Below are positions 34,833 to 46,199 of a stretch of DNA of 64,000 nucleotides, one piece after another. The notes below the pieces were generated by a model, which ran no database searches, was not told the origin of the DNA, and worked only from the letters and a program-made list of their open reading frames with translations. Source of the DNA: Cryptomeria japonica. Lineage: Eukaryota; Streptophyta; Pinopsida; Cupressales; Cupressaceae. Within the stretch, counting starts at the first letter, position 1. Every line of letters begins with the position of its first letter. The translations under genes and the position numbers were made by a program. The stretch lies in the NCBI RefSeq assembly GCF_030272615.1, contig NC_081407.1, forward strand, positions 142,606,897 through 142,670,896, in the 5' to 3' direction.

Positions 34833-37673
34833 ATGGGGAGTAGTAGTCGTCGGAAGCCTAAATGCAAAAGAAAACTTTCAAATAACCAAATTGAAGTGTA
34901 TAGAGAAAGAGATAGAGAAGGTCATAGGAGGGGAAGACAGGGTATGTTAAATATTGCTAATGTTACTTCAAGTGAAGATGAAATTGAATTTGAAAATGTG
35001 TCACAAGTTATTGAAAATGAAAATGTAGATTTTGAAAATGTTGAAAGTGATAATGAAAATGCTCAATATGTGGAAAAGTTTGAAATAGGAGGTGAACATG
35101 TGGAAAATTTTGACATTGGAGGTGAACATGTGGAAAATTTTGACATTGGAGGTGAAAATGTGGAAAACTTTGATATTGAAGGTGGAATTGCTCAACTAAG
35201 TGAACCATATGTAACACCTAATTACTTTAGAAATGAAGACCCTCTCATGGATGAAAGACAAATTCCAAATCCAAGACCTTCAAGAACCCCAAAATGGTTA
35301 CTTGAAATCTATGAGAACATTATTGTGAATCTTGAAGGCAAGAGGTCAACAAGAACCATTCGGGTGTGGACTACACAACTTTTTGACCAAAATTTTAGCA
35401 ATAAGACATTGACCGAGCAATGCCAACTCTTTGTTCAATTGCTAAAGATGAGACCATTGCTAAACAAATTGAACATTCGTATGAACAAGAAGATGGAGAG
35501 AAATTCTATTATTGCCAAAAATCTATTTGACGCTCTCAATTCTATTGGAAAGAATACCAAAGAAAGAGATAAGAGAGTTGCTCGAAGAGTGATTACAACC
35601 TCCTTAGTAAGCCATCAATTGAGGAAGGCTTGTCAAATGAGACAAACTTGTTTTGATTTTAACATAAACAATAAAACTTTGGATAGAGCACTTGCACGAA
35701 GACAAAGACTTGATGATCCACTTCAACAAGGTACATGGGCTTTTGGTCGGAGGCTTCCACGTGTTGATAGAAAGTTGACTGACAATGTGAAGGAGGAGAT
35801 TCAACAATTTTGGCACTCTAATTCTAGAGTGTCACCCAATGTACAAAGGACATTTTGAAATTAAGAATCGACAACCGAGACCGCACACCGCATCCCAAAC
35901 ATTTCTTGGAATCAAGCCAAACAATGTTGTACAATTTTTTTTGTGAAGTACATCCAACTTTACAAATATCACAAAGGGCCTTTGAATCTTTGAAGCCATT
36001 TTATTGTGTTGCTCTTAAGATTCATAATACTTGTTGTTGAAAGTACCATGTGGAGTTTTCAATGTACCATGAACTTTTATGTCATATTCGTTCTACAATG
36101 CATACTAATGAGATGTTGCAGGAGTGTGGTGCAATGCTATTTCCAAGATCATCAAGAGACTTACAAGATCCATTTTTATGCCCTAGAGATGATGGCTGCT
36201 ATTTCTATAGAAATGATTGTTTGAAAGAGAAGTGCTCAGAATGTGGTGGGCTGTCAAAGTTTGTTTCATGTTTTCATGAGGGCAGCGAACACGAGTATGG
36301 AAAGAATTATGTTGAGAAAAAAAGATATGAGACAGTGAAATATACTTTGAAGAGTGGAGGTGAAGGTTCTAGATGCGAATTAGTCTCAAGAGAAGTATTG
36401 CTGATTTTATTTTGGATTTTAAGGAAAATATTTTCTACAAGTATGCAAGGCACACCCATAGGTCGTAGTGGTTGGATCAATAGTTCAGGATGTGTAAGAA
36501 CTCTTTCTTGATTGACACTATTGTATTGGTGGTTGATTTTGCAAAGAACTATGCATTACAACCACATAATGAGGTACAGTCTCAGTACTACAATTCAATC
36601 CAGATTGCTATTTTTGGTCATATTACATATAGACATGCTCTTGATAGTACATAAGAGGATAGGAAGATAATCAGGGAGTATCATTTTTATATGAGTGATG
36701 AAACATCACACTCCGAGTATGTGCAACATTATTTCGAGAATTTTTTTGAGTTCTTGCATGAGAAAGATATTGCAATTGATCGACATATTATATGGTCATA
36801 TAATTGTATGGTTCAATTCAAGAATGCGTGAATGTTTTATTGATTGAGTAGAATGTATGTAGAGAGGAATTTACCTCATATTTGGCATTTTTTTGAGGTA
36901 GGGTATGGGAATGGGGAGCATGATGGAGTAGGTGCATGTTTGAAGAGAGCTCTAATTAAGGAGCAATTGAGGATTTTAGGTGAAAATTTCTTTGATGCAT
37001 GTTATATTGTTGATTGGTGTAGTTCAACATTGTCACATGGAGGTACTCTTGATTCAGCAGTGACCAGATTCTTTTGGTTGGTTGAGGGCACAGTGGGAGA
37101 TAGATTGGATTGTCAAACAATTAAAAATTCTTCAAAGATGCATTCATTTCTCAGCTCAGATGCAAGTACATGGACCATTTGGACATGAGCGTTGGCTTGT
37201 TTTTGTCAGAGTTGTGTTCGGTGTGATTGGGATTAGTGTCAAGTGAGTGGGTTGATACATGGGTTCCCCAATATCTAGCTCCTTTATCTCAAACAATATC
37301 CTTGTCAAACGATGACATGGAAAGTTCACTTGAGTATGACCGTCTATCAGATCTTGTACAACTAGGACATGTTTTTGCAGTTGTTGCACCGTAAGGGAAT
37401 GAAGAGAGATCAGAATATTAGTTGGCACAATGTGTACAAGGAAAACAAAAGCTAACACAACCAGTGACAGATGATGACGGGTTCACATATCCTACAGGTT
37501 CAGTTGTTGTTGTGGGAATTTGGTTGCGAACATACATGATTATAAATAATGGCATACCTGCATTTGAAGACTATGAGAGACACAAAACCATTATAATGTA
37601 TTCACACCTTATTATAGCTAAAAATGTCAAGTTTTTGAAGCATCAAGTAACACCGAAGACCAAAGAGCTCTAG
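34833..37673 (+). pseudogene. Transposase-like pseudogene, DDE-type, superfamily unassigned
   Basis: From ATG 34833 a basic N-terminus is followed by an acidic zone with four 10-residue repeats, then a charged region to about 35850. After a frameshift comes PKHFLESSQTMLYNFFCEVH, a Cys/His cluster (NTCC*KYH near 36032, with C..C pairs near 36215-36245), then after another frameshift VVDFAKNY (Asp at 36535), WSYNC (36793-36807) and HFFEVGYGNGEHDGVGACLK (near 36886). The spacing and the FFE.G.G.G..DG.G...KR block resemble transposase-derived multi-copy proteins in plants and animals. From that memory the WSYN position is normally Asp (S-D-N/G), so one presumed catalytic Asp is now Tyr. A C-terminal piece (37422-37673) ends at TAG. 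There are at least two frameshifts and several stops. Confidence 0.6.
35070..35189 (+). repeat. Four 30-bp coding repeats in the transposase N-terminus
   Basis: Period exactly 30 bp, so the frame is kept. The units read VEKFEIGGEH, VENFDIGGEH, VENFDIGGEN and VENFDIEGGI. The middle units are nearly identical at DNA level, which suggests recent slippage. Confidence 0.9.
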
Positions 37674-39029
37674 ACAGCGACTACTGCTGATCATGAAGCA
37701 ATAATTGATACTCTTAAGCAAAGAGATGACCCTTCAGGAATACTTGAGTAGTAGGTCTTTAATGGTGCCTTATTTTTTTTATCATGCATTTCATTTCAAA
37801 CAATCATCATTAAACTTTAATGTTCAAGTTTGTTACGTGTATATTAAGGATGTGTTCAAAATGCAGGTCTATTGATGAACGTTTTTTTGGCAACATGGTT
37901 TTTGCATTCACATAGAGGGCACACTCGATATTATTGGAAGGGATGTATTTTTCAACACGACTTATTATCATGCATTTGATGAGCTTTACAATTTTTGTTA
38001 TTAGACAACACTATTTGACAAATTTTTGATGATATAATTATCGCAAAACCTTTATGCTCATGCATGTCTTTTTTGATGATATACAACAGTATCACATTAT
38101 GATTTTTGCGTCAACATAGTGGGTTCTCTTGATATAATTCAAAGGGACGTATATTTATGGTATATAATCCCACCTTTTCATTTATTATCATGCATTTTAG
38201 TTGGAGTGATTATCATATAGCCTTTATGTTCATCCATGCATTTTGTGTAGATTAACAATTCTTAAAAATACAGGTTCATGCTAGATCATTCGCCATTGAC
38301 AAGACCCTCTCTTGGTGATGGTACATATTCCTTTGTGCATTAATGAGATTAAATTTTGTGCATAAACATTAAGTCAAGTGAATGTATTTCTATTTAGAAA
38401 TGACCATATCTACCATCGTCTTCAACCATGCAGAGAAATGTAGTGAGAAGGGCTTTAATCAACATGCATCTTTCTTCAAAGTTAGGCTTGTATACTTTGC
38501 AGAGAAACTGGTAAGTTTCGTAATTATACAATCTTGTACGTCTTAAAAATGTTTCAAATGATCTATTTATAATTTGACAAACTAATTTGTATTAAGTGTT
38601 ATAATTTGTTTCTTGTAGCACATTCATTCTGCATAAAAAGGTTACTTATTTTGGTCTTCATTTATATGCAGGCATTGTTGTACGCAAGCTTTTCTCTTAG
38701 GACATGAGGATGTCTGATGCAGATGAAGTGAGATGTTGTATTTGTATATGGATGTGAATTGATTTAACTTTGTTATGATGATATACAATGTCCATGAGAA
38801 AATTGGTTTAGTTATATTGATGATATATAATGTATCTGTACATGAGTACATTGGTGTAGTTGTATTGATAATGAAAAAAAATCATGTTTACATATCCCTT
38901 CATGGATGTCACATGCAAGTGTAATGGTAATTATGTGTATACAATACATGAAAATATTGATGATCATTATGTGTCTATAGTGCAATGCTTGTTTATCTAT
39001 ATTTTTCATTGAACAAGTTAGGGCCACGT
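37674..39029 (+). other. Downstream part of the transposase gene, possible small exons
   Basis: No long frame. Several segments have good plant splice borders on the plus strand: AG|GTTCATGC near 38272 ending at a GT near 38320, and TTTAG|AAATGACC near 38396 ending AACTG|GTAAG near 38511. The second segment reads through FFKVRLVYFAEKL. They may be C-terminal or untranslated exons of the transposase transcript. Near 38775-38870 a ~50-bp unit ('tgatgatata(c/t)aatgt') is duplicated. Coding status is unproven. Confidence 0.35.
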
Positions 39030-39084
39030 GTTCTGAGATAGGCTTTTGTAGGGACCCCTCTTGTGGCATGTTAGGTTCAAATGA
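39030..39084 (+). repeat. Left remnant of the 359-bp array
   Basis: 'tgagataggcttttgtaggg' followed by 'acccctcttgtggc' and 'aggttcaaatg' matches the array unit at 53101-55735. The pol-less LTR element inserted within this unit; the array resumes at 53101 with 'aacagatcgttcacaggtgc'. Confidence 0.85.
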
Positions 39085-39903
39085 TGTTGGAATTCTACAC
39101 TCTTATGAGAATAGTTGATGTTGTCATTGATGGCAACCAACTGGCAACAAACTGGCAACCAACTGGCAACCAACCGACAATAGATTTCTACATGCCTAAC
39201 ATCACATATATTATACATTGGCAGACACTAGCACCGACAGGCACTTACACCGACATTCAGATTACATTGGCAACAAAGCATACCGGTACTCCAGCCAACA
39301 TGGGATGAACTTTTGTTCATTGTAATATAATTATCTTTAGTAAGACGACATGGTATATTGTAAAAGACTCATATGTGTATGAGATCTTATAGGTCATTTG
39401 ATAAGAGACATATATGATATGTATGGTAGAAAATAATTGTTTAGTGAGTGAAGGTTTTTGGATAAGGTATCTATCTGAGCTTAAACCAGTACTGAACCTG
39501 GCATTAGAGATGCTATTTTGACCAGTACATTGTATTGGATTTAATTATCCATTTTGTAGTCAATGAGACTCTTATTTGAGAAGTGAGCTCTAGGTTATTG
39601 GCCTCCCTACATGTGCATGCCTCTTATTGTAAGTAGTATTTATTCATTGGCTAGTGAGTAAATATTGTGGGTCACAAATCCCACCAAGGTTTTTTTCCCA
39701 CACCGGGTTTCCTCATTAAATATCTTGTGTTATGGTGTGTTTTTATGTTGTCTCTATTATTTGTATTTACTGCATTAATTCTTATTTACCAGTACACTGT
39801 TTTGGGTTGCAAAGTTATAAATAAGTTTAAATATTCTGTTAACCGGTTAGACACTGATTCAACCCCCCTCTAAGTGTCTTTGGGACTGTCATTGAATCTA
39901 ACA
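39085..39903 (+). repeat. 5' LTR of pol-less element, copy 1
   Basis: TGTTGGAATTCTACACTC...TTGAATCTAACA. It includes three to four short 'aactggcaacc' repeats near 39138-39180, where the partner LTR has fewer. It shares the distal phrases 'gggtcacaaatcccacc', 'tcttgtgttatggtgtg' and the C-rich end with the LTR at 61917. Confidence 0.9.
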
Positions 39904-39905
39904 AT

Positions 39906-39917
39906 TGGTATCAAAGC
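39906..39917 (+). other. Primer binding site of pol-less element, copy 1
   Basis: TGGTATCAAAGC, 11 of 12 to the tRNA-iMet site, placed two bases after the LTR end exactly as in copia-1. Confidence 0.85.
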
Positions 39918-39974
39918 CCGATCCTCTATTTGCAAAAGCCTAATAGCTTGGCGGAGATTCTGACACCGGTACAG

Positions 39975-40858
39975 ATGGAGAACTTAAGAAAATAGTTGGA
40001 AGGAGATCTTGAAGATTTTGATGCAGAAAAATGGAAGAATATCAAACTTGAAGATGATTTGAGGATTGCTAAGGAATTCATTAAAGGACTTCAAGAGATG
40101 TTGTGAATATAGGAAGAAGAATGAAGAATGAAAATCTGAGACTTGGTCATGAAAATGATATGCTAAAGATAGATCTAATTCACATGCAACATGATAAAGA
40201 TGAGCTTGTGAGATAAGTTGGAATCTTGGAAAATGAGTTGGTCACTGCAAATGAACACAAAGAAAAATTCAAGAAAAGTTCAGAAAGGCTTGATGACATG
40301 CTTAAAATACAGAAACCTGATGGAGATATAAATGGACTTGGATTTGAAATTGGAGAAAGTTTTGATGCTGCAAATAATCAAGATTAGAACAAACTGGTAA
40401 GACAACCTAATGCTTATAAATTTAATGGGAAATGTTTTAATTGCATCAAATATGGTCACAGAGCAAATCAGTGTAGATTTAGAAATAATCAGAATACAAA
40501 CTCACCCACCGGTCAATGTTCCAAATGCAACAAAGTTGGTCATAATTCATAAAATTGCAAAATGAATGTGAAATGCTATGTTTGGGGAAGATTTGGGCAT
40601 TTATCTAATCAATGCAGATCACAAACTAGTCAAGAATATGGAAAGGCTATTCAGAGGAATAATGTAACTTGTTATGTATATAACAAGAGTGGACATATTG
40701 CAAAATTTTGTAGAAGCAAGAATACACCAATGAACAATAAAGGATCTAGTTTGAAAGGAAAAGAAAAGGTAAATAAAGTAAAGCAAGAATTTTCAAAACA
40801 ATGGATTAAGAAGGCGAATCAGAAAGTTGATGAATCTATCTATGCATGGGTAGAATAG
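39975..40858 (+). pseudogene. Coiled-coil, four-zinc-knuckle gag of pol-less element, copy 1
   Basis: From ATG 39975 the frame starts MENLRK and parallels the better-preserved copy at 62812. It has several stops and at least one frame change before 40430. Four CX2CX4HX4C knuckles follow: CFNCIKYGHRANQC (intact), CSKCNKVGHNS*NC (stop at a Lys position), CYVWGRFGHLSNQC (second Cys now Trp) and CYVYNKSGHIAKFC (second Cys now Tyr). The tail is basic (KGKEKVNKVKQEFSKQW). The predicted role is RNA binding and particle formation, inferred from the knuckles. Three of four knuckles are damaged, so the copy is dead. Confidence 0.8.
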
Positions 40859-41199
40859 AGTAAACCTCCACCGGGAGGAGATTATATATCTAACTGAGGA
40901 ATAATCCTTAGGGGGTTTTGCAGAAAGTTGAAAATCATGCATTATACCCTCGATTGATGGCGAGAAGATACATTTCTTCTTTACCGACAAGAGTGTTCAA
41001 TTTTCACTTAATCGAAGAGCATTTAATGTTGTTTTAAAGAACTTTTTTGGCTATAAAGCACCAGAAAACCCTCATTTCAAACTCACTGAGAATTCAAACA
41101 ATCAGAGAGCGCAAAACTGAGCAAGGGCATCATAAGGTGAAGTTGCGAAGTGATTTTCAGGCATTCAGAATTTTGGTTAAGAGGTATTTATCTTTTGAA

Positions 41200-44100
41200 A
41201 TGACAACCTCATCTTCTATTCTTGAGTTTATTGCAAAACCTATCATTGTAGAAAACATTAAATGCCATAGACCCGTGTTTAAGATTATCCCCGAGATTGC
41301 AAAGTAGGATGATTCTGTCGGAGCTTTTTCAAAAATTCTGAAGGGTGTAGCATTTGTTGAAGACCCTAGAATATACATACATTGCAACATAGATAACCTA
41401 GGGACTGAGGATTTGAAGAAAATATTAATGAGGTTATTACCAATGGAAATGGTATGATTAAACCTGAACATAAGATTGTGGAAGATTTTGTAGAAATTTT
41501 GAACATTCCCAAATTTCCAAAGGAAGTTGTAAGACTTGTATTGAGCAGAGTCCATGGAGTGTTCATGTGGTTAGAGTCAGTCTGCAAGATAACCAATGAA
41601 GTAATTAAAGTAGTTACTGGTTTACCTTCAATCGGTAGTAGGCCTGATAAAACCAAGAAAATACCTAACAAGGGAGTTATGGAGTTAACCGGAGCCACAT
41701 CTAAAAACAGATCACTTAGAGTGAATGATGTTAAGGATATAAATGTGAAATATGTAAGTATGGTACTAGGATACAAAGCAACTCATGCAAATAGAATGAA
41801 TTCTATTTCTAGCCTTTGTATTCACAGTGCATATGAGATTGTGAACAATAATGCTAAGATTGGTGTGTGTGAATGACTTAAAGATGAACTGATTGATAAC
41901 CTAAAGAAGATTAAGGGAGATAAGAAATGTACTTTCCATTTTGGAAACCTACTAGTATGCCTGATGCTATACTTTACCAAAGAGATACCCGACATAGGTC
42001 ACAAAGATTTTGGTTATGACATCCCAATAGGAAAATAGTTACTGGAAGCTTTCACCGGTATGGGCACTGACTGTGATAAGAACATTACAGACTACTTCAA
42101 AATATTTCAAACTAAGATGAGAGCAAGAGAGATACTACCACAGAGCATAATTGATAAGTATGACAAGAAAATCTATTTTGTCATTAAGCAAGATAAAAAT
42201 TGGATGGAAGCAGTAAGCCCTAGAACTTTTGGGTTACTGAGATGGGTTATGAGGTAGACCTACCTATTCTGGAAACATATGCAAAAGCTCTACTTGATGC
42301 ACCAAGGGAGCCATCTGAGAAATTCTTTGGTAATGCAAAAACCATTGAGAGTAGTGTATCTATGCAGAAGAGGACAAAAAGAAGAGAAAAGTTTATCAGA
42401 GATGCCTCCAAGAAGGTCCAAGAAATCAAAGAAAATATCATGAATATTAGTGGTATATCAGCAAGTGAGCTTGAAGGACTGCTCACTGATAGTGGCAAGG
42501 CTGCTGAGTTTAAAAGAGTGGAAAGGAAAAGGAAAACCCCACCAGTACCATCTCCTTCACCTAAGAAAACCAGGACAATAAGGAAGAAGTAGCAGGCAGT
42601 TAGGGAACCACAGAAGAAGCTTACACCAAAGAAGAAACAAACATCAGTTACCCCTACACTGGATGATCTACTGAATGAGATTACACAGGAAGGTAATCTG
42701 GTAAATGTAAACAAATTGTATAATTCTTTTAATGATTCTGACAAAAACACCATTGAAGAAAGCATTATTCTACATTTGGATATTTACAAGAAAGTTCTGA
42801 TAGAAGTAATTGATGATTAACCCAATGATTTATACATGAGATTGGAAGCTAAAAGGCTATCTGTGATGGAACTGGACAAGAAGTTGAAAGTTGAAGCACT
42901 CTTGGCAGTACATCCAGTAAATTCTAAGGAAGAGATAGATGAGCTTATTTTTGAAGCTAACCAATCAGTATTTGTTAGTGGACACCGACAAGTGAGCCTG
43001 ATGGATGGAAGGGTTAAGGAAATTGCAGATGAGACTACAAATAAATGGGAAATATTCTTTGTAGAGAAGGAAAATAAAGAGGAAAGAAGAAGACCGAAAG
43101 TAGAAAAGACATTCAAAGTATATCAGAAAGACAAGGGAAAAGGTAACGTAGGTGGTGTACCTTCTATAAAAGTAACAGATAACATCCCTCCACCAACTCA
43201 GGACACCCCTCCATTAGCACCTTCATCACTAGTACATACAGTTAATCCATTAGATATGGCTACTGACAGTATAACCTATGATGATACTAACCCGGAGTCT
43301 GAGATACTTTTTACAATGAATGTAGATACTCAGGATATAAACATTGTTGTGGACAAAGAAACTGCAGAGGTTAAGGCAGATGATCTCAAAGACAACAAGG
43401 TCTCTAAGATACCGACTCAAATTGTTGATTCTCAGAACACTGAGATACTAGCCCAAGCAAAGAAACCGAAGACTGAGAAACCAACAAAGGACAAGACAAC
43501 TAGCACAGGGCCACCAAAATCTGAGAAATCGATAGTGGTACAGACAGAAACAATATGAGGCAGAGGTTCATGTTGAGTCTATGACACCGACAGTTGCAGA
43601 GGAGCTTAATAAAAATAATAAACCATTAAAGATAGAGGTACAAACATAGATAGATCCACCATAAGAAAATGGAAGTAAACTGGATGCATCTGATGGAAGT
43701 AAAGTGGATATAGTGAAGGCATTTGGTCAAACATCTATTAAGAAGAAACCCACAATAGAACCAAGCACATCTACAATGAATTCAGAACCACTAACATTAC
43801 AGAGGTTCTTTTGGATTCCATTAAGAGGATTACTGATTGCAATTCCTTAGCATTTAAGAAAATTGATAACACTTTACCTATTCTGAAGATGATTGCACCT
43901 AATTGCAAGATAGATCACATTAATGATTCTTTAGGGAAATTGGACACATTGTCCAAATTCATTGCTGATAATGTAATAACCATAGATAAGGTGAATGAGG
44001 ATACCATTAAGGAGAGAGTTGACAAAGAGAAAAATACATTCTTTGAGAACACCATAAAGAAATGTACCGATCACTTGGACACACTTTTACTGGTACTCAA

Positions 44101-44566
44101 TTCTACAATTTTGGAGTATAAGGAGTTATATAGAGAAGCATGTAAACCTCACTGTTTGATAGAGGACATTGAAGAAGAGATTAAAAAGACACAAAAAGAA
44201 ATTGATGACATTATGGATAACATAATAGGTTCATTTGGACTTATATCAGTTTTTGAGCAGGAAATGACAGTTTTGAGTATAAGTTGGAAAAGCTTGAGAA
44301 GGAAAAGGCAAGAATAAGGTCCAATGCCCGGGAACTCAAAAGTAAACTTGGTCCAAGGTTGGATAATCTGATTAGTCAGAGAGTTGAATTATCTAAGGCA
44401 ACAGTTCAAGGAGAACGATCACTGGAGCAACAAATGCAATAGCTCACCGATATGATCTAGCAGATTGAGGCAACTCTAATTGACACCAACAAGTTTATGC
44501 AGAGTCTGGATCTAGTTTTGGTGGACATCTTTCAGATAGTAACCAATCGGTTACAGACCTTGACGT
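41200..44566 (+). pseudogene. Second long frame of the pol-less element, unknown function
   Basis: A ~1,100-codon protein can be followed across frame changes from ATG 41200 (MTTSSSILEFIAKP). The following segments are FVEDPRIYIHCNIDNLGTED, then FPKEVVRLVLSRVHG and VNVKYVSMVLGYKATHANRM-like sequence near 41740. Lys-rich and Glu-rich stretches follow (42240-43560), then a helical, coiled-coil-like C-terminal part (43811-44566). Frame changes occur near 41440, 42240, 43560, 43800 and 44270, with several stops. I recognise no protease, integrase, RT or other named domain. Its position, after gag and before the polypurine tract, is where pol would be. Function unknown. Confidence 0.55.
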
Positions 44567-44682
44567 AGCATTTTTGTACTCTTTTGATTATTTATGACAT
44601 CCTTTGTCATTGATGTCAAAGGGGGATTAGTAGAGAGAAAAATGCATGTACAAAGGAGATCACCTGCTCTGGGGGAGCACAT
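44567..44682 (+). other. 3' noncoding piece of the pol-less element
   Basis: Contains 'cattgatgtcaaagggggat', a polypurine-like phrase characteristic of these elements upstream of the 3' LTR. Copia-3 inserted just after it. Confidence 0.5.
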
Positions 44683-44687
44683 CTTTT
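44683..44687. repeat. Target-site duplication CTTTT of copia-3 (left copy)
   Basis: CTTTT before the LTR and again at 52226-52230 directly after the right LTR; exact match. Confidence 0.9.
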
Positions 44688-46135
44688 TGTTGTTGTTTCA
44701 ATTAGGATATTGAGAAGGTTGTTGATAATTATGGATATAACTGATTAAGGATGTTTACTCTCTTCACAATATTATTTTGTCATTCATGTCAAGAAATTGA
44801 TTTTTTGATTTAGTATGATGTTACCATATCTTAAGAAGTATGTTTTGAAGAGAATTAAGATGTTGGTAAAAGACACAAAAAGAATGTGATGAATAAGGGG
44901 ATGAATAAGTTATTCAATGGGCAACTATTATTGAGTTAGACAATGATGAGATCATGTTGTTTAGATTGTTCTGATATCCTACATATGCTATTGTTTGTAA
45001 GGTTAATACTATACTATGTTACCGAGCAAGGAACCTAGTCGGTAAACCCTAAGGTTATCGCTATCGGTTAATGAAGGTGGAATGTCTACCGAGTGAAGTT
45101 TAGTATTTACCGAGCTGCAACCGAGTAATAACAGAATGCATTGGATGAATACATGCGTTATTAAATGATGGAAGGTGATGAGCTGGTTATGATTAAATGA
45201 CCAATACAATGTGTATGAAGTTTGTTAAGGATCTTTGGCAATGGAAGATCAATAGGATGATCTACAACTCAGATTGAACCGCAATACCCTAGCACAAGTT
45301 CCAATAAATGTATGCAAGTTCCAAGGTGAGGGAAAACATTTTCAGATCGAAGGATACATTAAACCTGGTCAGGATTGAAGATCTGATGGCTATGATTGAT
45401 CATGGGAAATGTGATCAAAGAGATTAAGCGGTTAGCAAATTGTTTATAAATAAGGAACTGTTGAGAAACAATGTATGCGGGCAAGTGTAAGCACAGGGAT
45501 GCTACATAGTGATTACCGAGCACATAAGCTTGAAGACCTGTTTGAAAAATAGAGTAAGGAGCCCAAAAGAGGGACAAGATAAGTCCTATGACTAGATTGT
45601 ATTGAGCAAATAAGAATCTTCTTTAGCATTTTAGATGCAAAGTTGCAGACATACTCATTACTGTTATTTATTTGTAAGTGATAGAAAATCTCTTAACCGA
45701 GTGGACTTAACAGTCTTATTTGTAAATCCTTTAGCAAGGTGACATTCTGATTGAGTGTTTGAAACCCTTTAACAAGGTCACCTCTAACAAGGTGAAGATC
45801 CTAACACATCTGAAGGAAATCCCTTAACCGAGTCACATCTAGCAACGTGTTTGTAATCTTTAATAGGATTTTCTTTTAACTGAGCATACTCTAGAAGAGT
45901 ATATTTCTTAGTGGGTTTGAAATCCCATAGTGGTTTTTCCCTATTTGCGTTTCCACGTTAAATCTGGTGTTATGAGTGTTGTTATGATTATGTGTTCTTA
46001 AGTTTGCATGTTTTACAGTTTTGGTTACATATATCTTTTAAAGCTACCGAGGTTGAATCTGTTGAATATTGAAGATTAAGTTTGTATGATTCACCCCCCC
46101 TCTCATCTTATTAACAATTAGCATTAGAGCTAACA
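44688..46135 (+). repeat. copia-3 5' LTR
   Basis: TGTTGTTGTTTCAATTAGG...AGCTAACA. The partner starts TGTTGGCATTTCAATTAGG, so bases 6-8 differ. The distal end contains an inner primer-site-like copy TAGCATTAGAGC (46119-46130), before the true primer site at 46138. Confidence 0.93.
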
Positions 46136-46137
46136 AT

Positions 46138-46149
46138 TGGTATTAGAGC
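46138..46149 (+). other. copia-3 primer binding site (tRNA-iMet type)
   Basis: TGGTATTAGAGC, one transition away from the canonical TGGTATCAGAGC, two bases after the LTR end. Confidence 0.88.
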
Positions 46150-46199
46150 TTTGGACTCCAGAAGAAAAGTTTGAAGGTACTTGAGGAAACGATCCAAAG

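Noticed and set aside
34833-37673. Assigning the transposase to KDZ, Sola, Mutator or CACTA
   Set aside because: The blocks I can read do not contain the hallmark motifs I know for KDZ, Mutator or CACTA. A Sola-like arrangement is possible but I cannot verify it, so I left it unassigned.
41200-44566. Calling the long second frame a decayed copia pol
   Set aside because: No DSG protease, HHCC, DDE or YVDD block is present in any frame of this stretch, whereas copia-3 nearby shows all or their clear remnants.
44688-46115. Ending the copia-3 5' LTR at the first TAACA (46115)
   Set aside because: The right LTR would then not be followed by the CTTTT duplication; the second TAACA (46135 and 52225) gives an exact duplication.
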